Shown here one piece after another: positions 7,775 to 16,969 of a stretch of 64,000 nt of DNA. The stretch is from Pseudomonas sp. A-RE-19. Lineage in GTDB: Bacteria > Pseudomonadota > Gammaproteobacteria > Pseudomonadales > Pseudomonadaceae. Position 1 is the first letter of the stretch. The number at the start of each line of letters is the position of its first letter. Where the stretch lies: positions 124,001 to 188,000 of the forward strand of contig NZ_JAHBDQ010000066.1 of the NCBI RefSeq assembly GCF_019956555.1. Reading direction: 5' to 3'. The translations under genes and the position numbers were made by a program. Under the pieces are notes generated by a model. That model was given only the letters and a program-made list of their open reading frames with translations. It did no database searches and had not been told where the DNA came from.

Positions 7775-8875
7775 ATGTCGCTGTCTGCCTGTATGCCGGT
7801 TTCCCCTGCGGAACTGGAAGCCCGTTTACGCCTGCACCGTTTGCCGGAACTCGGTCCGGCACGTTTCAAGAAGTTGCTTGAGGCCTTTGGTTCTGCCTCC
7901 AAAGCCATCAGCGCACCGGCCAGCGCGTGGCGTGCACTGGGCCTGCCCCTCGCCTGCGCAGAGGCTCGGCGCTCCAGTGAAATCCGTGATGGCGCCAGTC
8001 ACGCATTGGCCTGGTTAGAGCGTCCGGGCCAGCATTTACTGATGTTGGACCAACCTGACTACCCTGCGCTGCTGGCGCAAATCAGTGATGCGCCGCCGCT
8101 GTTATTCGTTGCAGGCGATCCGGGCATTCTGGAAAAACCGCAATTGGCGATGGTTGGCAGTCGTCGCGCTTCGCGACCGGGCATGGACACCGCTGCCGCG
8201 TTTTCCCGCAGTCTGGCCGGTGCCGGTTTTGTCATTAACAGCGGTCTGGCCCTGGGCATCGATGCCGCCGCGCATCAGGCGGCTCTGGACGTCGGCGGAC
8301 AAACGGTCGGGGTGCTTGGCACGGGGCTTGAAAATTTTTATCCACAGCGCAATCGACGACTGGCGGACGCCATGATCGCTTCCGGAAGCGCGGTACTTTC
8401 AGAATTCCCGCTGGACGCTGGCCCTTCCCCCAGCAATTTTCCCCGGCGCAATCGAATCATCAGCGGTTTGTCCCTTGGGGTGCTGGTGGTCGAGGCGAGC
8501 GTTGCCAGCGGTTCGTTGATCACTGCGAGGCTGGCGGCGGAGCAGGGGCGTGAGGTGTATGCGATTCCAGGGTCGATCCATCACCCCGGCGCAAAGGGTT
8601 GTCATCAGTTGATCCGCGACGGTGCGGTGCTGGTGGAAACCATCGAGCATATCCTCGAAGCCTTGCGCGGCTGGCAACGGCTGCCGTTATCCACAGAAGC
8701 GCCGACGGTGACTCATCCGCTGCTCCTGTTGCTCCATGCGGCGCCCCATACCAGCGAAGCCTTGGCGGTCACCAGCGGCTGGGCGTTGTCGAAAGTGCTG
8801 GCAGCGCTGACTGAACTGGAAATGGATGGCCGGGCGGTCTGCGAAAGCGGTCGATGGTTTGCGCGGGTAAACTAG
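7775..8875 (+). CDS. dprA: DNA-processing protein DprA (Smf)
   Basis: Loads RecA onto incoming single-stranded DNA during natural transformation. The 366 residues include an N-terminal SAM-like region, the Rossmann-like core with GSRRASRPG, SGLALGIDAAAHQAAL and VVEASVASGSLITAR, and a C-terminal winged-helix (DML1-like) domain. Start ATG follows AAGGATGATCC. Three perfect DnaA boxes touch the gene: one in its promoter region (7720-7728) and two inside (8338-8346, 8687-8695). tsaC follows on the same strand. Confidence 0.94.
   Translation: MSLSACMPVSPAELEARLRLHRLPELGPARFKKLLEAFGSASKAISAPASAWRALGLPLACAEARRSSEIRDGASHALAWLERPGQHLLMLDQPDYPALLAQISDAPPLLFVAGDPGILEKPQLAMVGSRRASRPGMDTAAAFSRSLAGAGFVINSGLALGIDAAAHQAALDVGGQTVGVLGTGLENFYPQRNRRLADAMIASGSAVLSEFPLDAGPSPSNFPRRNRIISGLSLGVLVVEASVASGSLITARLAAEQGREVYAIPGSIHHPGAKGCHQLIRDGAVLVETIEHILEALRGWQRLPLSTEAPTVTHPLLLLLHAAPHTSEALAVTSGWALSKVLAALTELEMDGRAVCESGRWFARVN
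8338..8346 (+). promoter_or_regulatory. DnaA box in dprA
   Basis: Perfect TTATCCACA. Confidence 0.7.
8687..8695 (+). promoter_or_regulatory. DnaA box in dprA
   Basis: Perfect TTATCCACA. Confidence 0.7.
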
Positions 8876-8929
8876 GTTTTACAGGGAAGATCGGTAAACT
8901 GCGCAGAGCCTTATTCCGGAGAGTCTTTC

Positions 8930-9487
8930 ATGGTTAACAGTTGGCGTGTGCAACAAGCCGCACGAGAAATTCGCGCCGGGGCGGTCATTGCCTACCCAAC
9001 CGAAGCTGTCTGGGGCCTGGGTTGCGACCCGTGGGATGAAGAGGCGGTGGATCGTCTGCTGCTGATCAAGGGACGGTCTGTGGATAAAGGCCTGATTCTG
9101 GTGGCCGACAACATTCGTCAGTTCGATTTTCTCTTCGAAGACTTCCCGGAATTGTGGATGGACCGTATGGCCAGCACCTGGCCGGGTCCCAACACCTGGC
9201 TGGTGCCCCATCAGAATCTGTTGCCCCAGTGGATTACCGGTGTGCATGAAACGGTAGCGTTGCGGGTTAGCGATCACCCATTGGTGCGGGATTTGTGTGC
9301 GTTGGTCGGGCCATTGGTGTCGACCTCGGCGAACCCTCAGGGGCGGCCGGCGGCGCGGACGCGGATACGCGTGGAGCAGTATTTCCGTGGGCAGGTCGAT
9401 TGGGTGTTGGGTGGCAATCTGGGTGGACGGAAGAATCCGAGCGTGATTCGCGATCTGGCGACCGGCCACGTGGTGCGCCCGGATTAG
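8930..9487 (+). CDS. tsaC: L-threonylcarbamoyladenylate synthase (YrdC/Sua5 family)
   Basis: Makes threonylcarbamoyl-AMP from Thr, bicarbonate and ATP, the first step of the t6A37 modification of ANN-decoding tRNAs. The 185 residues show the YrdC fold with IAYPTEAVWGLGCDP near the N-terminus, the KGR motif (LLIKGRSVDKGLIL) and the C-terminal STSANPQG. Its length fits TsaC rather than the longer Sua5. It lies 54 bp after dprA. A perfect DnaA box is inside (9079-9087). Confidence 0.95.
   Translation: MVNSWRVQQAAREIRAGAVIAYPTEAVWGLGCDPWDEEAVDRLLLIKGRSVDKGLILVADNIRQFDFLFEDFPELWMDRMASTWPGPNTWLVPHQNLLPQWITGVHETVALRVSDHPLVRDLCALVGPLVSTSANPQGRPAARTRIRVEQYFRGQVDWVLGGNLGGRKNPSVIRDLATGHVVRPD
9079..9087 (-). 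promoter_or_regulatory. DnaA box in tsaC
   Basis: Perfect TGTGGATAA. Confidence 0.7.
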
Positions 9488-9502
9488 ACCGCGGCGCTGC
9501 CA

Positions 9503-9600
9503 ATCGCGAGCAGGCTCGCTCCCACATTAGGTCTCCACTGGACATGGATCTTGTGTTCAACAAAGATCCACTGTGGGAGCGGGCTTGCCCGCGATGGCGT
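9503..9600. repeat. REP pair, TGTGGGAGC class, reverse geometry
   Basis: CAATCGCGAGCAGGCTCGCT at the left and GTGGGAGCGGGCTTGCCCGC at the right, between convergent tsaC and qor. The two arms differ, so they are an imperfect pair. Confidence 0.75.
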
Positions 9601-9602
9601 CC

Positions 9603-10580
9603 TCAAGGCAACAAAACGGTCGAGCCCGTGGTGCGCCGCGCCGACAATTCGGTCTGCGCTTTCGCCGCTTCTGCCAATGGATAGCGCTGACTGATGTCCA
9701 CCTTCAACTTGCCGCTGATGATCATCTCGAACAGCTCATCGGCCATGCGTTGCAGGTTTTGCGCGTTGTTGGCGTAGGTCGCCAGGGTCGGCCGGGTCAC
9801 GTACAGCGAGCCCTTGGCTGCCAGAATCCCCAGATTTACGCCATCTACTGCGCCCGAAGCATTGCCAAAACTCACCACCAGCCCCCGAGGCGCGACGCTG
9901 TCGAGCGACGTCAGCCAGGTATCTTTGCCTACACCGTCGTACACCACTGGGACTTTTTTACCGTCAGTCAATTCCAGCACCCGTTGTGCGACGTTTTCAT
10001 GGCTGTAATCGATGGTCGCCCAGGCACCATTGGCTTTCGCCAGGGCGGCTTTCTCTGGTGAGCTGACGGTGCCGATCAGTTTAACGCCCAAGGCCTTGGC
10101 CCATTGGCAGGCCAGGGAACCGACGCCGCCAGCCGCGGCGTGGAACAGGATGGTTTCGCCACCCTTGAGTTCATACGTCTGACGCAGCAGATACTGCACG
10201 GTCAGGCCCTTGAGCATCACGCCGGCGGCCTGTTCGAAGCTGATGGCGTCCGGCAAGTGCACCAGGTTGTCTTGCGGCAATACATGGACATCGCTGTAGG
10301 CGCCCAACGGGCCGCTGCCGTAAGCCACGCGATCACCAACCTTGAAACGGGTGACTTCGCTACCGACCGCTTCGACTACGCCCGCACCCTCTGCGCCCAG
10401 GCCCGATGGCAGGGCTGGCGGCGCATACAGGCCACTTCGGTAATAGGTGTCGATGAAGTTCAGGCCGATGGCCTTGTTGGTCACGCGTACCTGCTGCGGG
10501 CCGGGCTCGGCGGGTTGGTAGTCCACGTATTCGAGTACTTCGGGGCCGCCATGGGCGCGGAACTGGATACGCTTTGCCAT
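9603..10580 (-). CDS. qor: NADPH:quinone reductase, zinc-free MDR family
   Basis: Medium-chain dehydrogenase/reductase of the quinone oxidoreductase group; reduces quinones with NADPH. About 325 residues, with a GroES-like N-terminal domain and a Rossmann domain bearing HAAAGGVGSLACQWAKALG. The structural and catalytic zinc Cys residues of alcohol dehydrogenases are absent. The ATG at 10580 (MAKRIQF) follows AAGGAGAGTGCAA; a GTG two codons earlier is a weaker choice. It is divergent from hemF. Confidence 0.92.
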   Translation of the reverse strand: MAKRIQFRAHGGPEVLEYVDYQPAEPGPQQVRVTNKAIGLNFIDTYYRSGLYAPPALPSGLGAEGAGVVEAVGSEVTRFKVGDRVAYGSGPLGAYSDVHVLPQDNLVHLPDAISFEQAAGVMLKGLTVQYLLRQTYELKGGETILFHAAAGGVGSLACQWAKALGVKLIGTVSSPEKAALAKANGAWATIDYSHENVAQRVLELTDGKKVPVVYDGVGKDTWLTSLDSVAPRGLVVSFGNASGAVDGVNLGILAAKGSLYVTRPTLATYANNAQNLQRMADELFEMIISGKLKVDISQRYPLAEAAKAQTELSARRTTGSTVLLP

Positions 10581-10753
10581 TTGCACTCTCCTTAGGTCTT
10601 GGCTTCTAGAGTTGTAGCGTCAAGCGCCCTATCGAACTCTCAAGCTTGACCTTCGTCAACTGCGGCGGCACAAGGTGCAGTGTTATCCTACGCAGCAATT
10701 TGCCGCCGGCTTGTATGAACGCCGCGTAGCTTTGCCCGATTCAAGGTGATGCC

Positions 10754-11668
10754 ATGACTACCCGCACCGAGGCCGTAAAAGCCTACCTGCTCGACCTGCA
10801 AGACCGCATTTGCGCTGCCCTGGAAGCCGAAGACGGCGGTGCGCGTTTCGTCGAAGACGCCTGGACCCGGCCCGCCGGCGGTGGCGGCCGTACCCGGGTG
10901 ATCGAAAACGGCGCGGTCATCGAAAAGGGAGGCGTCAACTTTTCCCACGTCTTCGGCAGCGGTCTCCCACCCTCCGCCAGCGCTCATCGGCCAGAACTGG
11001 CCGGCCGAGGCTTTGAAGCCCTGGGCGTGTCTCTGGTGATTCATCCGCACAATCCGCATGTGCCGACTTCCCACGCCAACGTGCGCTTTTTCATCGCTGA
11101 AAAAGAAGGTGAAGAGCCGGTCTGGTGGTTCGGTGGCGGCTTCGACCTGACCCCTTATTACGGCAATGAAGAAGACTGCGTGCACTGGCACCGCGTCGCC
11201 GAACAGGCCTGCGCGCCGTTCGGCCCGGACGTCTACCCGCGCTACAAGGCCTGGTGCGACAGTTATTTCCACATCAAGCATCGTCATGAACCACGTGGCA
11301 TCGGCGGTCTGTTTTTCGATGACTTGAACGAGTGGGACTTCGATACCAGCTTCGCCTTCATGCGTGCCATCGGTGACGCGTTCATCGATGCATACCTGCC
11401 GATCGTGCAACGTCGCAAGAACGATGCGTTCACTGCCAAACAACGTGAGTTCCAGGAATTCCGTCGTGGCCGTTACGTCGAATTCAATCTGGTCTACGAC
11501 CGTGGCACGCTGTTTGGCCTGCAATCGGGCGGGCGTACCGAGTCGATTCTGATGTCGCTGCCGCCGCAAGTGCGCTGGGCTTACGACTGGAAAGCCGAGC
11601 CAGGCAGTGAAGAAGCACGCCTGACCGAGTACTTCCTGCAAGACCGCGACTGGTTGGCGAAGGGCTGA
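10754..11668 (+). CDS. hemF: oxygen-dependent coproporphyrinogen III oxidase
   Basis: Converts coproporphyrinogen III to protoporphyrinogen IX using O2 in heme synthesis; cytoplasmic. The 304 residues match the family's usual length and contain signature blocks such as NPHVPTSHANVRFF, WWFGGGFDLTPYY, FHIKHRHEPRGIGGLFFDDL and YVEFNLVYDRGTLFGLQSGGR (last block quoted in part). aroE follows 81 bp later on the same strand with a REP-like element between. Confidence 0.97.
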   Translation: MTTRTEAVKAYLLDLQDRICAALEAEDGGARFVEDAWTRPAGGGGRTRVIENGAVIEKGGVNFSHVFGSGLPPSASAHRPELAGRGFEALGVSLVIHPHNPHVPTSHANVRFFIAEKEGEEPVWWFGGGFDLTPYYGNEEDCVHWHRVAEQACAPFGPDVYPRYKAWCDSYFHIKHRHEPRGIGGLFFDDLNEWDFDTSFAFMRAIGDAFIDAYLPIVQRRKNDAFTAKQREFQEFRRGRYVEFNLVYDRGTLFGLQSGGRTESILMSLPPQVRWAYDWKAEPGSEEARLTEYFLQDRDWLAKG

Positions 11669-11708
11669 TTCCAGGGTTTGAGTTTTTGCATCGTCAGGGC
11701 TGCAGTCA

Positions 11709-11736
11709 AGATCGCAGCCTTCGGCAGCTCCTACGG
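11709..11736. repeat. single REP-like element before aroE
   Basis: AGATCGCAGCCTTCGGCAGC then TCCTACGG, the same class as the hairpin at 17925-17978. It lies just before the aroE ribosome site. Confidence 0.55.
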
Positions 11737-11749
11737 TTGAGGAATGTAG

Positions 11750-12571
11750 ATGGACCGTTACGTCGTATTCGGTAACCCGATTGGCCACAGCAAGTCGCCA
11801 CTGATTCACCGTTTGTTCGCCGAGCAGACGGGGCAAAAACTGGACTACAGCACCTTGCTGGCGCCCCTCGATGATTTTTCCGGCTGTGCCCTGGCATTTT
11901 TCCGCGAGGGGCGTGGGGCGAATGTGACGGTGCCGTTCAAGGAAGACGCCTATCGTTTGGCGAGCAGCTTGACCAAGCGAGCGCAACGGGCCGGTGCGGT
12001 GAATACCCTGAGCAAACTGGCCGATGGCAGTCTGCTGGGTGACAACACCGATGGTGCCGGGCTGGTGCGGGATTTGACGGTCAATGCCGGTTTCAGCCTT
12101 GCGGGCAAACGCATCCTGCTCTTGGGTGCCGGCGGCGCGGTGCGCGGTGCGCTGGAGCCATTGCTGGCGGAGCAACCGGCATCGGTGATCGTCGCCAACC
12201 GCACGGTTGAAAAAGCCGAATTGCTGGCGGAGTTGTTCGCTGACCTGGGGCCGGTGTCGGCCAGTGGTTTCGATTGGCTGCAGGAACCGGTGGACCTGAT
12301 TATCAACGCCACGTCCGCCAGTCTGTCAGGCGATGTACCGCCGATTGCCAGCAGTTTGATCGAACCGGGCAAGACGGTTTGCTACGACATGATGTACGGC
12401 AAAGACCCGACTTCGTTCTGTCGCTGGGCCAGCGAGCACGGCGCGGCGGTGGCGATGGATGGCCTGGGAATGTTGGCCGAGCAGGCGGCGGAAGCTTTCT
12501 ACCTGTGGCGCGGTGTACGCCCGGATACGGCGCCGGTGCTGGCCGAGCTCCGTCGCCAGCTCGCAGCGTAA
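11750..12571 (+). CDS. aroE: shikimate dehydrogenase (NADP+)
   Basis: Reduces 3-dehydroshikimate to shikimate in aromatic amino acid biosynthesis. The 273 residues include NPIGHSKSPLIH (substrate binding), NVTVPFKEDA with the catalytic Lys, GDNTDGAGLV with the catalytic Asp, and LGAGGAVRGAL (NADP Rossmann loop). The Shine-Dalgarno TTGAGGAATGTAG precedes the ATG and follows a REP-like element (11709-11736). Converges with the SulP gene, with a REPIN between. Confidence 0.96.
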   Translation: MDRYVVFGNPIGHSKSPLIHRLFAEQTGQKLDYSTLLAPLDDFSGCALAFFREGRGANVTVPFKEDAYRLASSLTKRAQRAGAVNTLSKLADGSLLGDNTDGAGLVRDLTVNAGFSLAGKRILLLGAGGAVRGALEPLLAEQPASVIVANRTVEKAELLAELFADLGPVSASGFDWLQEPVDLIINATSASLSGDVPPIASSLIEPGKTVCYDMMYGKDPTSFCRWASEHGAAVAMDGLGMLAEQAAEAFYLWRGVRPDTAPVLAELRRQLAA

Positions 12572-12572
12572 C

Positions 12573-12670
12573 CCCCTGTAGGAGCGAGGCTTGCCCGCGA
12601 AGGGAGCGCCGCGATGATTCAGGCATACCGCGTCATCGTTCTTCGCGGGCAAGCCTCGCTCCTACAGGGG
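12573..12670. repeat. REPIN between aroE and the SulP gene
   Basis: TGTAGGAGCGAGGCTTGCCC first, GGGCAAGCCTCGCTCCTACA last, with CCGCGTCATCGTTCTTCG in the spacer. Both flanking genes converge on it. Confidence 0.85.
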
Positions 12671-12677
12671 GAGAGTT

Positions 12678-14246
12678 TCAATCTTCGAAGCGAATCGGGC
12701 ATTTCTCCGCGCCTTCGAGCTTCCTCAGTTCCTCCACCACCTGCGGCCGTGCCCGCCGCAGGGTCAGGCTGCGATTCTGGCGCAACAATCGTCGCGCCTC
12801 CTGGTGCAGCATTTCCACGCCCGAATAGTCGATGAAGTTGATCTGTTGCGCCTCGATCACTACCCGCGCGCCGTGCATCCGTTGCAAACGCACTTGCAGG
12901 TAATGGCTGGCGCCGAAAAAGATTGAACCGCCGACCCTTAGAATGTCTTCATCACCCTCACGCCAATGCTGCACCCGTGGCTGCGATGTGCGTTTGAGGT
13001 AGAAAAACAGTGACGCCAGCACCCCGGCGTAGATCGCCGTTTGCAACTCCAGCAACAGCGTGGCGACACAGGTCAGCGCCATGACCAGAAATTCGGCATG
13101 GCTGACCCGCAACAACGCGCGAATGCCGCGATGGTCCACCAATCCCCAAGCGATCAACAGAATGCTGCCAGCCATGGCCGGGATCGGGATGTGCGCGATC
13201 AAGGCCGCCCCGAAGATAGCGAACAGTGCCACCCACAACGCCGAAAAAACCCCCGCCAACGGTGAGCAGGCACCGGCGTCGTAGCTCAGGCCCGAGCGGG
13301 TGAAGGAGCCGGCTGACAGCGACCCGGAAAAAAACGCCCCGACCATGTTCGATAAACCCTGGGCGCGGACTTCTTGATTGGCGTCGAGCAACTGCTGCGA
13401 GCGAGCCGACAAGGAACGGGCAATCGACAGGCTGGTCACCAGCCCGAGCATGCCGACGGCCACCGCGCTGGGCAGCAGGCGCAACACCAGGTCCAGATCC
13501 AGCGGCAGCGGGCTGAAGGGCGGCAGCCGCCCGACAAAGGCGCTGACTAACTGCACATGACCGAACATCGCTGGCCACAGCCATACCAGTAATCCGCTCA
13601 GGGCCAGAGCGATCAACAATGTCGGCCAACGGGGCAGCAGCAGTTTCAGCACGATGCCCACCACGACCGTGGCCAGGCCCAACATCAGCGAGGGTTTGTC
13701 CACCTCGCCGAGATGATTGAGCAACATCATCAAACTGTTCAGCGCCGTGGCCTGGTTGGGCACATCCAGCCCCAGCAGGTTCGGCAGTTGCCCGATGACA
13801 ATCACCACCGCGGCGCCGAGGGTGAAGCCCAGTACCACCGAGTGAGAGACGAAATTCACCAAGGCGCCGAAACGCAGCAAACCCAGCAACCACTGGAAAA
13901 TGCCCGCAAGGAGTGTCAGCAGCAGGATCAGCGTGACGTAGTCCTGCGACGCGGGAACGGCCAGAGGACTGACGCTGGCGTACAGGACGATGGAAATGGC
14001 CGCCGTGGGACCACAGATCAAATGCCACGACGAACCCCAGAGGCAAGCGATCAGCACCGGAATGATTGCCGCATAAAGACCGTATTCCGGTGGGAGACCG
14101 GCGATCAGGGCGTAAGCAATGGATTGTGGCAACGCGAGAATCGCGCCGCTCAAGCCCACGATCAGGTCACGTCCGACGCTGGCGCGGGTTTGCCGGGGCA
14201 ACCAGGTCAGGAAGGGAAAGAGTGAATGGCGGCTGGGGAAGGCCAT
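12678..14246 (-). CDS. SulP family anion transporter with STAS domain
   Basis: Inner-membrane secondary anion transporter of 522 residues: about 12 hydrophobic segments in the first 400 residues, then a cytoplasmic STAS domain (about 420-510) with INFIDYSGVEMLHQEA. Members move sulfate, bicarbonate or other anions. The neighbouring choline-sulfate genes make sulfate or a sulfate ester a reasonable substrate, but that is inference. It is separated from choX by a REPIN (14305-14396), so it is probably transcribed separately. Confidence 0.88.
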   Translation of the reverse strand: MAFPSRHSLFPFLTWLPRQTRASVGRDLIVGLSGAILALPQSIAYALIAGLPPEYGLYAAIIPVLIACLWGSSWHLICGPTAAISIVLYASVSPLAVPASQDYVTLILLLTLLAGIFQWLLGLLRFGALVNFVSHSVVLGFTLGAAVVIVIGQLPNLLGLDVPNQATALNSLMMLLNHLGEVDKPSLMLGLATVVVGIVLKLLLPRWPTLLIALALSGLLVWLWPAMFGHVQLVSAFVGRLPPFSPLPLDLDLVLRLLPSAVAVGMLGLVTSLSIARSLSARSQQLLDANQEVRAQGLSNMVGAFFSGSLSAGSFTRSGLSYDAGACSPLAGVFSALWVALFAIFGAALIAHIPIPAMAGSILLIAWGLVDHRGIRALLRVSHAEFLVMALTCVATLLLELQTAIYAGVLASLFFYLKRTSQPRVQHWREGDEDILRVGGSIFFGASHYLQVRLQRMHGARVVIEAQQINFIDYSGVEMLHQEARRLLRQNRSLTLRRARPQVVEELRKLEGAEKCPIRFED

Positions 14247-14304
14247 GGGTCCTCTCGGGCAGGGTTTTACGAAAGAGTATCAGGACAGCAACGAGCGTTC
14301 CTTC

Positions 14305-14396
14305 TGTAGGAGCGAGGCTTGCCCGCGAAGAACGATAACGCGGTTCTTCAGAAAAACCGCGTCGAGACCTTCGCGGGCAAGCCTCGCTCCTACAGG
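14305..14396. repeat. REPIN between the SulP gene and choX
   Basis: TGTAGGAGCGAGGCTTGCCC first, GGGCAAGCCTCGCTCCTACA last. The spacer has CGAAGAACGATAACGCGG, the inverse of that in the REPINs at 12573 and 31252, so this copy is inserted the other way round. Confidence 0.85.
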
Positions 14397-14403
14397 GGCG
14401 GGT

Positions 14404-15324
14404 TTAGAGCTTGGCTTTCACGGCCGGCAACGCATCCTTCCCGTCCACCGTCTTCACACCGTCCAACCACTTATCCAGCACCGCCGGATTGGCCTTGAGC
14501 CACGCCTTGGCCGCCTCGGCATTACTGACCTTCTTGTTCACCACCTCGGCCATGATGCTGTTCTCCATTTCCTGGGTAAAACTCAGGTTGGTGAGCAACT
14601 TGCCGACGTTCGGGCAGGCCTGTGCATAACCTTTGCGGGTCAGTGTATAAACGCTGCCAGTGTCACCAAAGTATTTCTCGCCGCCCTTCAGATAATGCAT
14701 TTTCAGCTGCACGTTCATCGGGTGCGGTGTCCAGCCGAGGAAGGTCACGAACTTCTGTTTCTTCACCGCGCGGGACACTTCGGCCAGCATCGCCTGCTCG
14801 CTGGATTCGACCAGCTTCCACTGACCCATATCGAAGTCGTTCTTCTTGATGATCTCTTGCAGCGAAATGTTCGCCGGGGCGCCGGAGCCGATGCCATAGA
14901 TCTTCTTGTCAAACTTGTCGGCAAACTTGTTCAAGTCGTTAAAGTTATGCACACCCGCGTCCCAAACGTAATCCGGGACCGCCAGTGTGAACTCGGTGCC
15001 GTCGAGATTCTTCGCCAGTTGAGTCACATCGCCGTTGGCCACGAACTTGTCGTAGAAACCTTGCTGCGCCGGCATCCAGTTACCCAGGAACACATCCACC
15101 TGGCCATCCTTCAGACCACCAAAGGTGATCGGCACCGCCAGCGTGTCGACCTTGGCCTTGTAGCCCATGCCGTCCAGCACAAACCCGGTGAGGGCGTTGG
15201 TAGCGGCGATGTCGCTCCAGCCAGGGTCGGCCATCTTCACCGTCTCGCAGCTTTGCTCGGCATAGGCCGACGCACTGCTCAGAGCCAGAAGCCCGATCGT
15301 CACTGCTGTGGATAACTTTTGCAT
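14404..15324 (-). CDS. choX: periplasmic choline-type substrate-binding protein
   Basis: Solute-binding protein of the OpuAC/ChoX group for an ABC transporter of quaternary amines. The 306 residues begin with a signal peptide ending near ASAYAEQSC. Ligand-cage type residues appear in MADPGWSDIAATN, VFLGNWMPAQQ and FLGWTPHPMN. It is downstream of betC by 16 bp on the same strand, so the two are probably one transcript: a binder plus the sulfatase that releases choline. The permease and ATPase subunits are not in the window. A DnaA box covers codons of its signal peptide (15307-15315). Confidence 0.88.
   Translation of the reverse strand: MQKLSTAVTIGLLALSSASAYAEQSCETVKMADPGWSDIAATNALTGFVLDGMGYKAKVDTLAVPITFGGLKDGQVDVFLGNWMPAQQGFYDKFVANGDVTQLAKNLDGTEFTLAVPDYVWDAGVHNFNDLNKFADKFDKKIYGIGSGAPANISLQEIIKKNDFDMGQWKLVESSEQAMLAEVSRAVKKQKFVTFLGWTPHPMNVQLKMHYLKGGEKYFGDTGSVYTLTRKGYAQACPNVGKLLTNLSFTQEMENSIMAEVVNKKVSNAEAAKAWLKANPAVLDKWLDGVKTVDGKDALPAVKAKL
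15307..15315 (-). promoter_or_regulatory. DnaA box in choX signal-peptide codons
   Basis: Perfect TGTGGATAA; with the box at 15360 it flanks the betC-choX junction. Confidence 0.7.
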
Positions 15325-15340
15325 GGACTTCCCCTTAACA

Positions 15341-16855
15341 TTATTGGTTTTGGCAGGGTTGTGGATAACGTGCTTTACGCTCCAGATCGTCGAGGTCGAT
15401 GTGGTTGCGCATGTACTGCTGACTGGCGTCTACCAGCGGCTGGTGATCCCAACTCTTCAGCTTGCCAATGGTCAGGGCGTCGGCGACGAAGCGTCGGCGC
15501 CGCTGGCTCGCGAGCACCTGTTGGTGGATCGCCGGGATATTCCATTTGGCCCGCGCTTCGGCAAGAAAATCCTCGAAAAGCTGCCGATGCTGCAGCGATG
15601 GGCTGAGTTCTTCCTGTTCCATCGGGTCGTTGTGTACATCGAAGAGCAGGCAAGGGTCGTCTTCGCTGTAGATGAATTTGTAGGCTCCGCGGCGAATCAT
15701 CATCAGCGGGCTGATGGTGCCTTCGGCCATGTATTCGCCGAACACCTCATCGTGACCGCCCTGCCCTTGCAGGTGCGAAACCAGCGAGCGGCCGTCCAGC
15801 GGCAGACCTGGTTGCAGTGAACCACCGGCCAGTTCGACAAAGGTCGGCAGCAGGTCAGCAGTGGACACCGCCGCACTGACGCGGCCAGCCCCGAATTGCC
15901 CCGGAGCACTGATCAGCAGCGGCACACGGGCAGCCATTTCATACCAATGCATTTTGTACCAGAGGCCGCGCTCGCCGAGCATGTCGCCGTGGTCACCGGA
16001 GAACACGATGATGGTGTCGTCTATCAGCCCGGTTTCCTCGAGTGTTTGCAGGAGTTTGCCGACGTTGCTGTCGATATAGCTGCATGCACCGAAGTAGGCA
16101 CGGCGCGCGTCGCGAATTTTATCCACAGGCAGCGGCTTGTCCCACAGGTCATAAACTTTGAGCAGGCGCTGGGAGTGCGGATCGAGTTCATCCTGTGCGG
16201 GTGTTTCGGGCAAAGGGATGTCGGCGTCGTCGTACAAATCCCAGAAGGCTTTGGGAATCGTGTACGGGTCGTGTGGGTGAGTCATCGACACGGTCAGGCA
16301 GAACGGCTGATCGCCCTCCTCGCGGATATGATCGAACAGGTACTGCTGGGCCTTGAACACCACCTCTTCATCGAAATCCAGTTGATTGGTGCGCACGCAG
16401 GGTCCGGCTTGCAGCACCGACGACATGTTGTGGTACCAGGTCGGGCGCACGTCCGGTTCGTCCCAGTTCACTGCCCAACCATAGTCGGCCGGGTAGATGT
16501 CGCTGGTCAGGCGTTCTTCATAGCCGTGCAATTGGTCCGGGCCGCAGAAGTGCATTTTGCCCGACAGCGCGGTGCGGTAGCCGAGGCGACGCAGGTAGTG
16601 GGCGTAGGTCGGAACGTCGGCGGGGAAATCGGCTGCGTTGTCGTAGGCGCCGATCTTGCTCGGCAACTGACCACTGACCAGAGTAAAACGCGATGGTGCG
16701 CAAAGCGGGCTGTTGCAATAAGCGGCGTCGAACACCACGCCTTCGGCGGCGAGGCGGCTGAGATTCGGCAGTTTGATGGGCGAAGGGCCGTAGAACGGCA
16801 ACATTGGCGCGGCCATCTGATCGGCCATGATGAAAAGAATATTCTTGCGCTTCAT
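15341..16855 (-). CDS. betC: choline sulfatase
   Basis: Hydrolyses choline-O-sulfate to choline and sulfate, feeding glycine betaine synthesis or catabolism. The 504 residues match the family length. The sulfatase signature C-A-P-S-R (Cys52-Arg56) is intact, so Cys52 should be converted to formylglycine; metal-binding Asp residues are seen in IMADQM and FSGDHGDMLGERGLW. I chose the ATG at 16855 (MKRKNILFIMADQ) over one six codons upstream because the latter has no ribosome site. It is divergent from the LysR gene, which probably controls it. Confidence 0.93.
   Translation of the reverse strand: MKRKNILFIMADQMAAPMLPFYGPSPIKLPNLSRLAAEGVVFDAAYCNSPLCAPSRFTLVSGQLPSKIGAYDNAADFPADVPTYAHYLRRLGYRTALSGKMHFCGPDQLHGYEERLTSDIYPADYGWAVNWDEPDVRPTWYHNMSSVLQAGPCVRTNQLDFDEEVVFKAQQYLFDHIREEGDQPFCLTVSMTHPHDPYTIPKAFWDLYDDADIPLPETPAQDELDPHSQRLLKVYDLWDKPLPVDKIRDARRAYFGACSYIDSNVGKLLQTLEETGLIDDTIIVFSGDHGDMLGERGLWYKMHWYEMAARVPLLISAPGQFGAGRVSAAVSTADLLPTFVELAGGSLQPGLPLDGRSLVSHLQGQGGHDEVFGEYMAEGTISPLMMIRRGAYKFIYSEDDPCLLFDVHNDPMEQEELSPSLQHRQLFEDFLAEARAKWNIPAIHQQVLASQRRRRFVADALTIGKLKSWDHQPLVDASQQYMRNHIDLDDLERKARYPQPCQNQ
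15360..15368 (-). promoter_or_regulatory. DnaA box in betC 3' end
   Basis: Perfect TGTGGATAA, 53 bp from the previous box and in the same orientation. Confidence 0.7.
16119..16127 (+). promoter_or_regulatory. DnaA box in betC
   Basis: Perfect TTATCCACA. Confidence 0.7.
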
Positions 16856-16969
16856 GTGATCGCGGCATTCCATAGTAGATATTTATGCGAGAGTGCTGCG
16901 ATCGAGCATGGAGTCCACGCACTTTGCGGTAAAGCCCATGCCAGGCAATGACTAGGATAAGCACAGCTT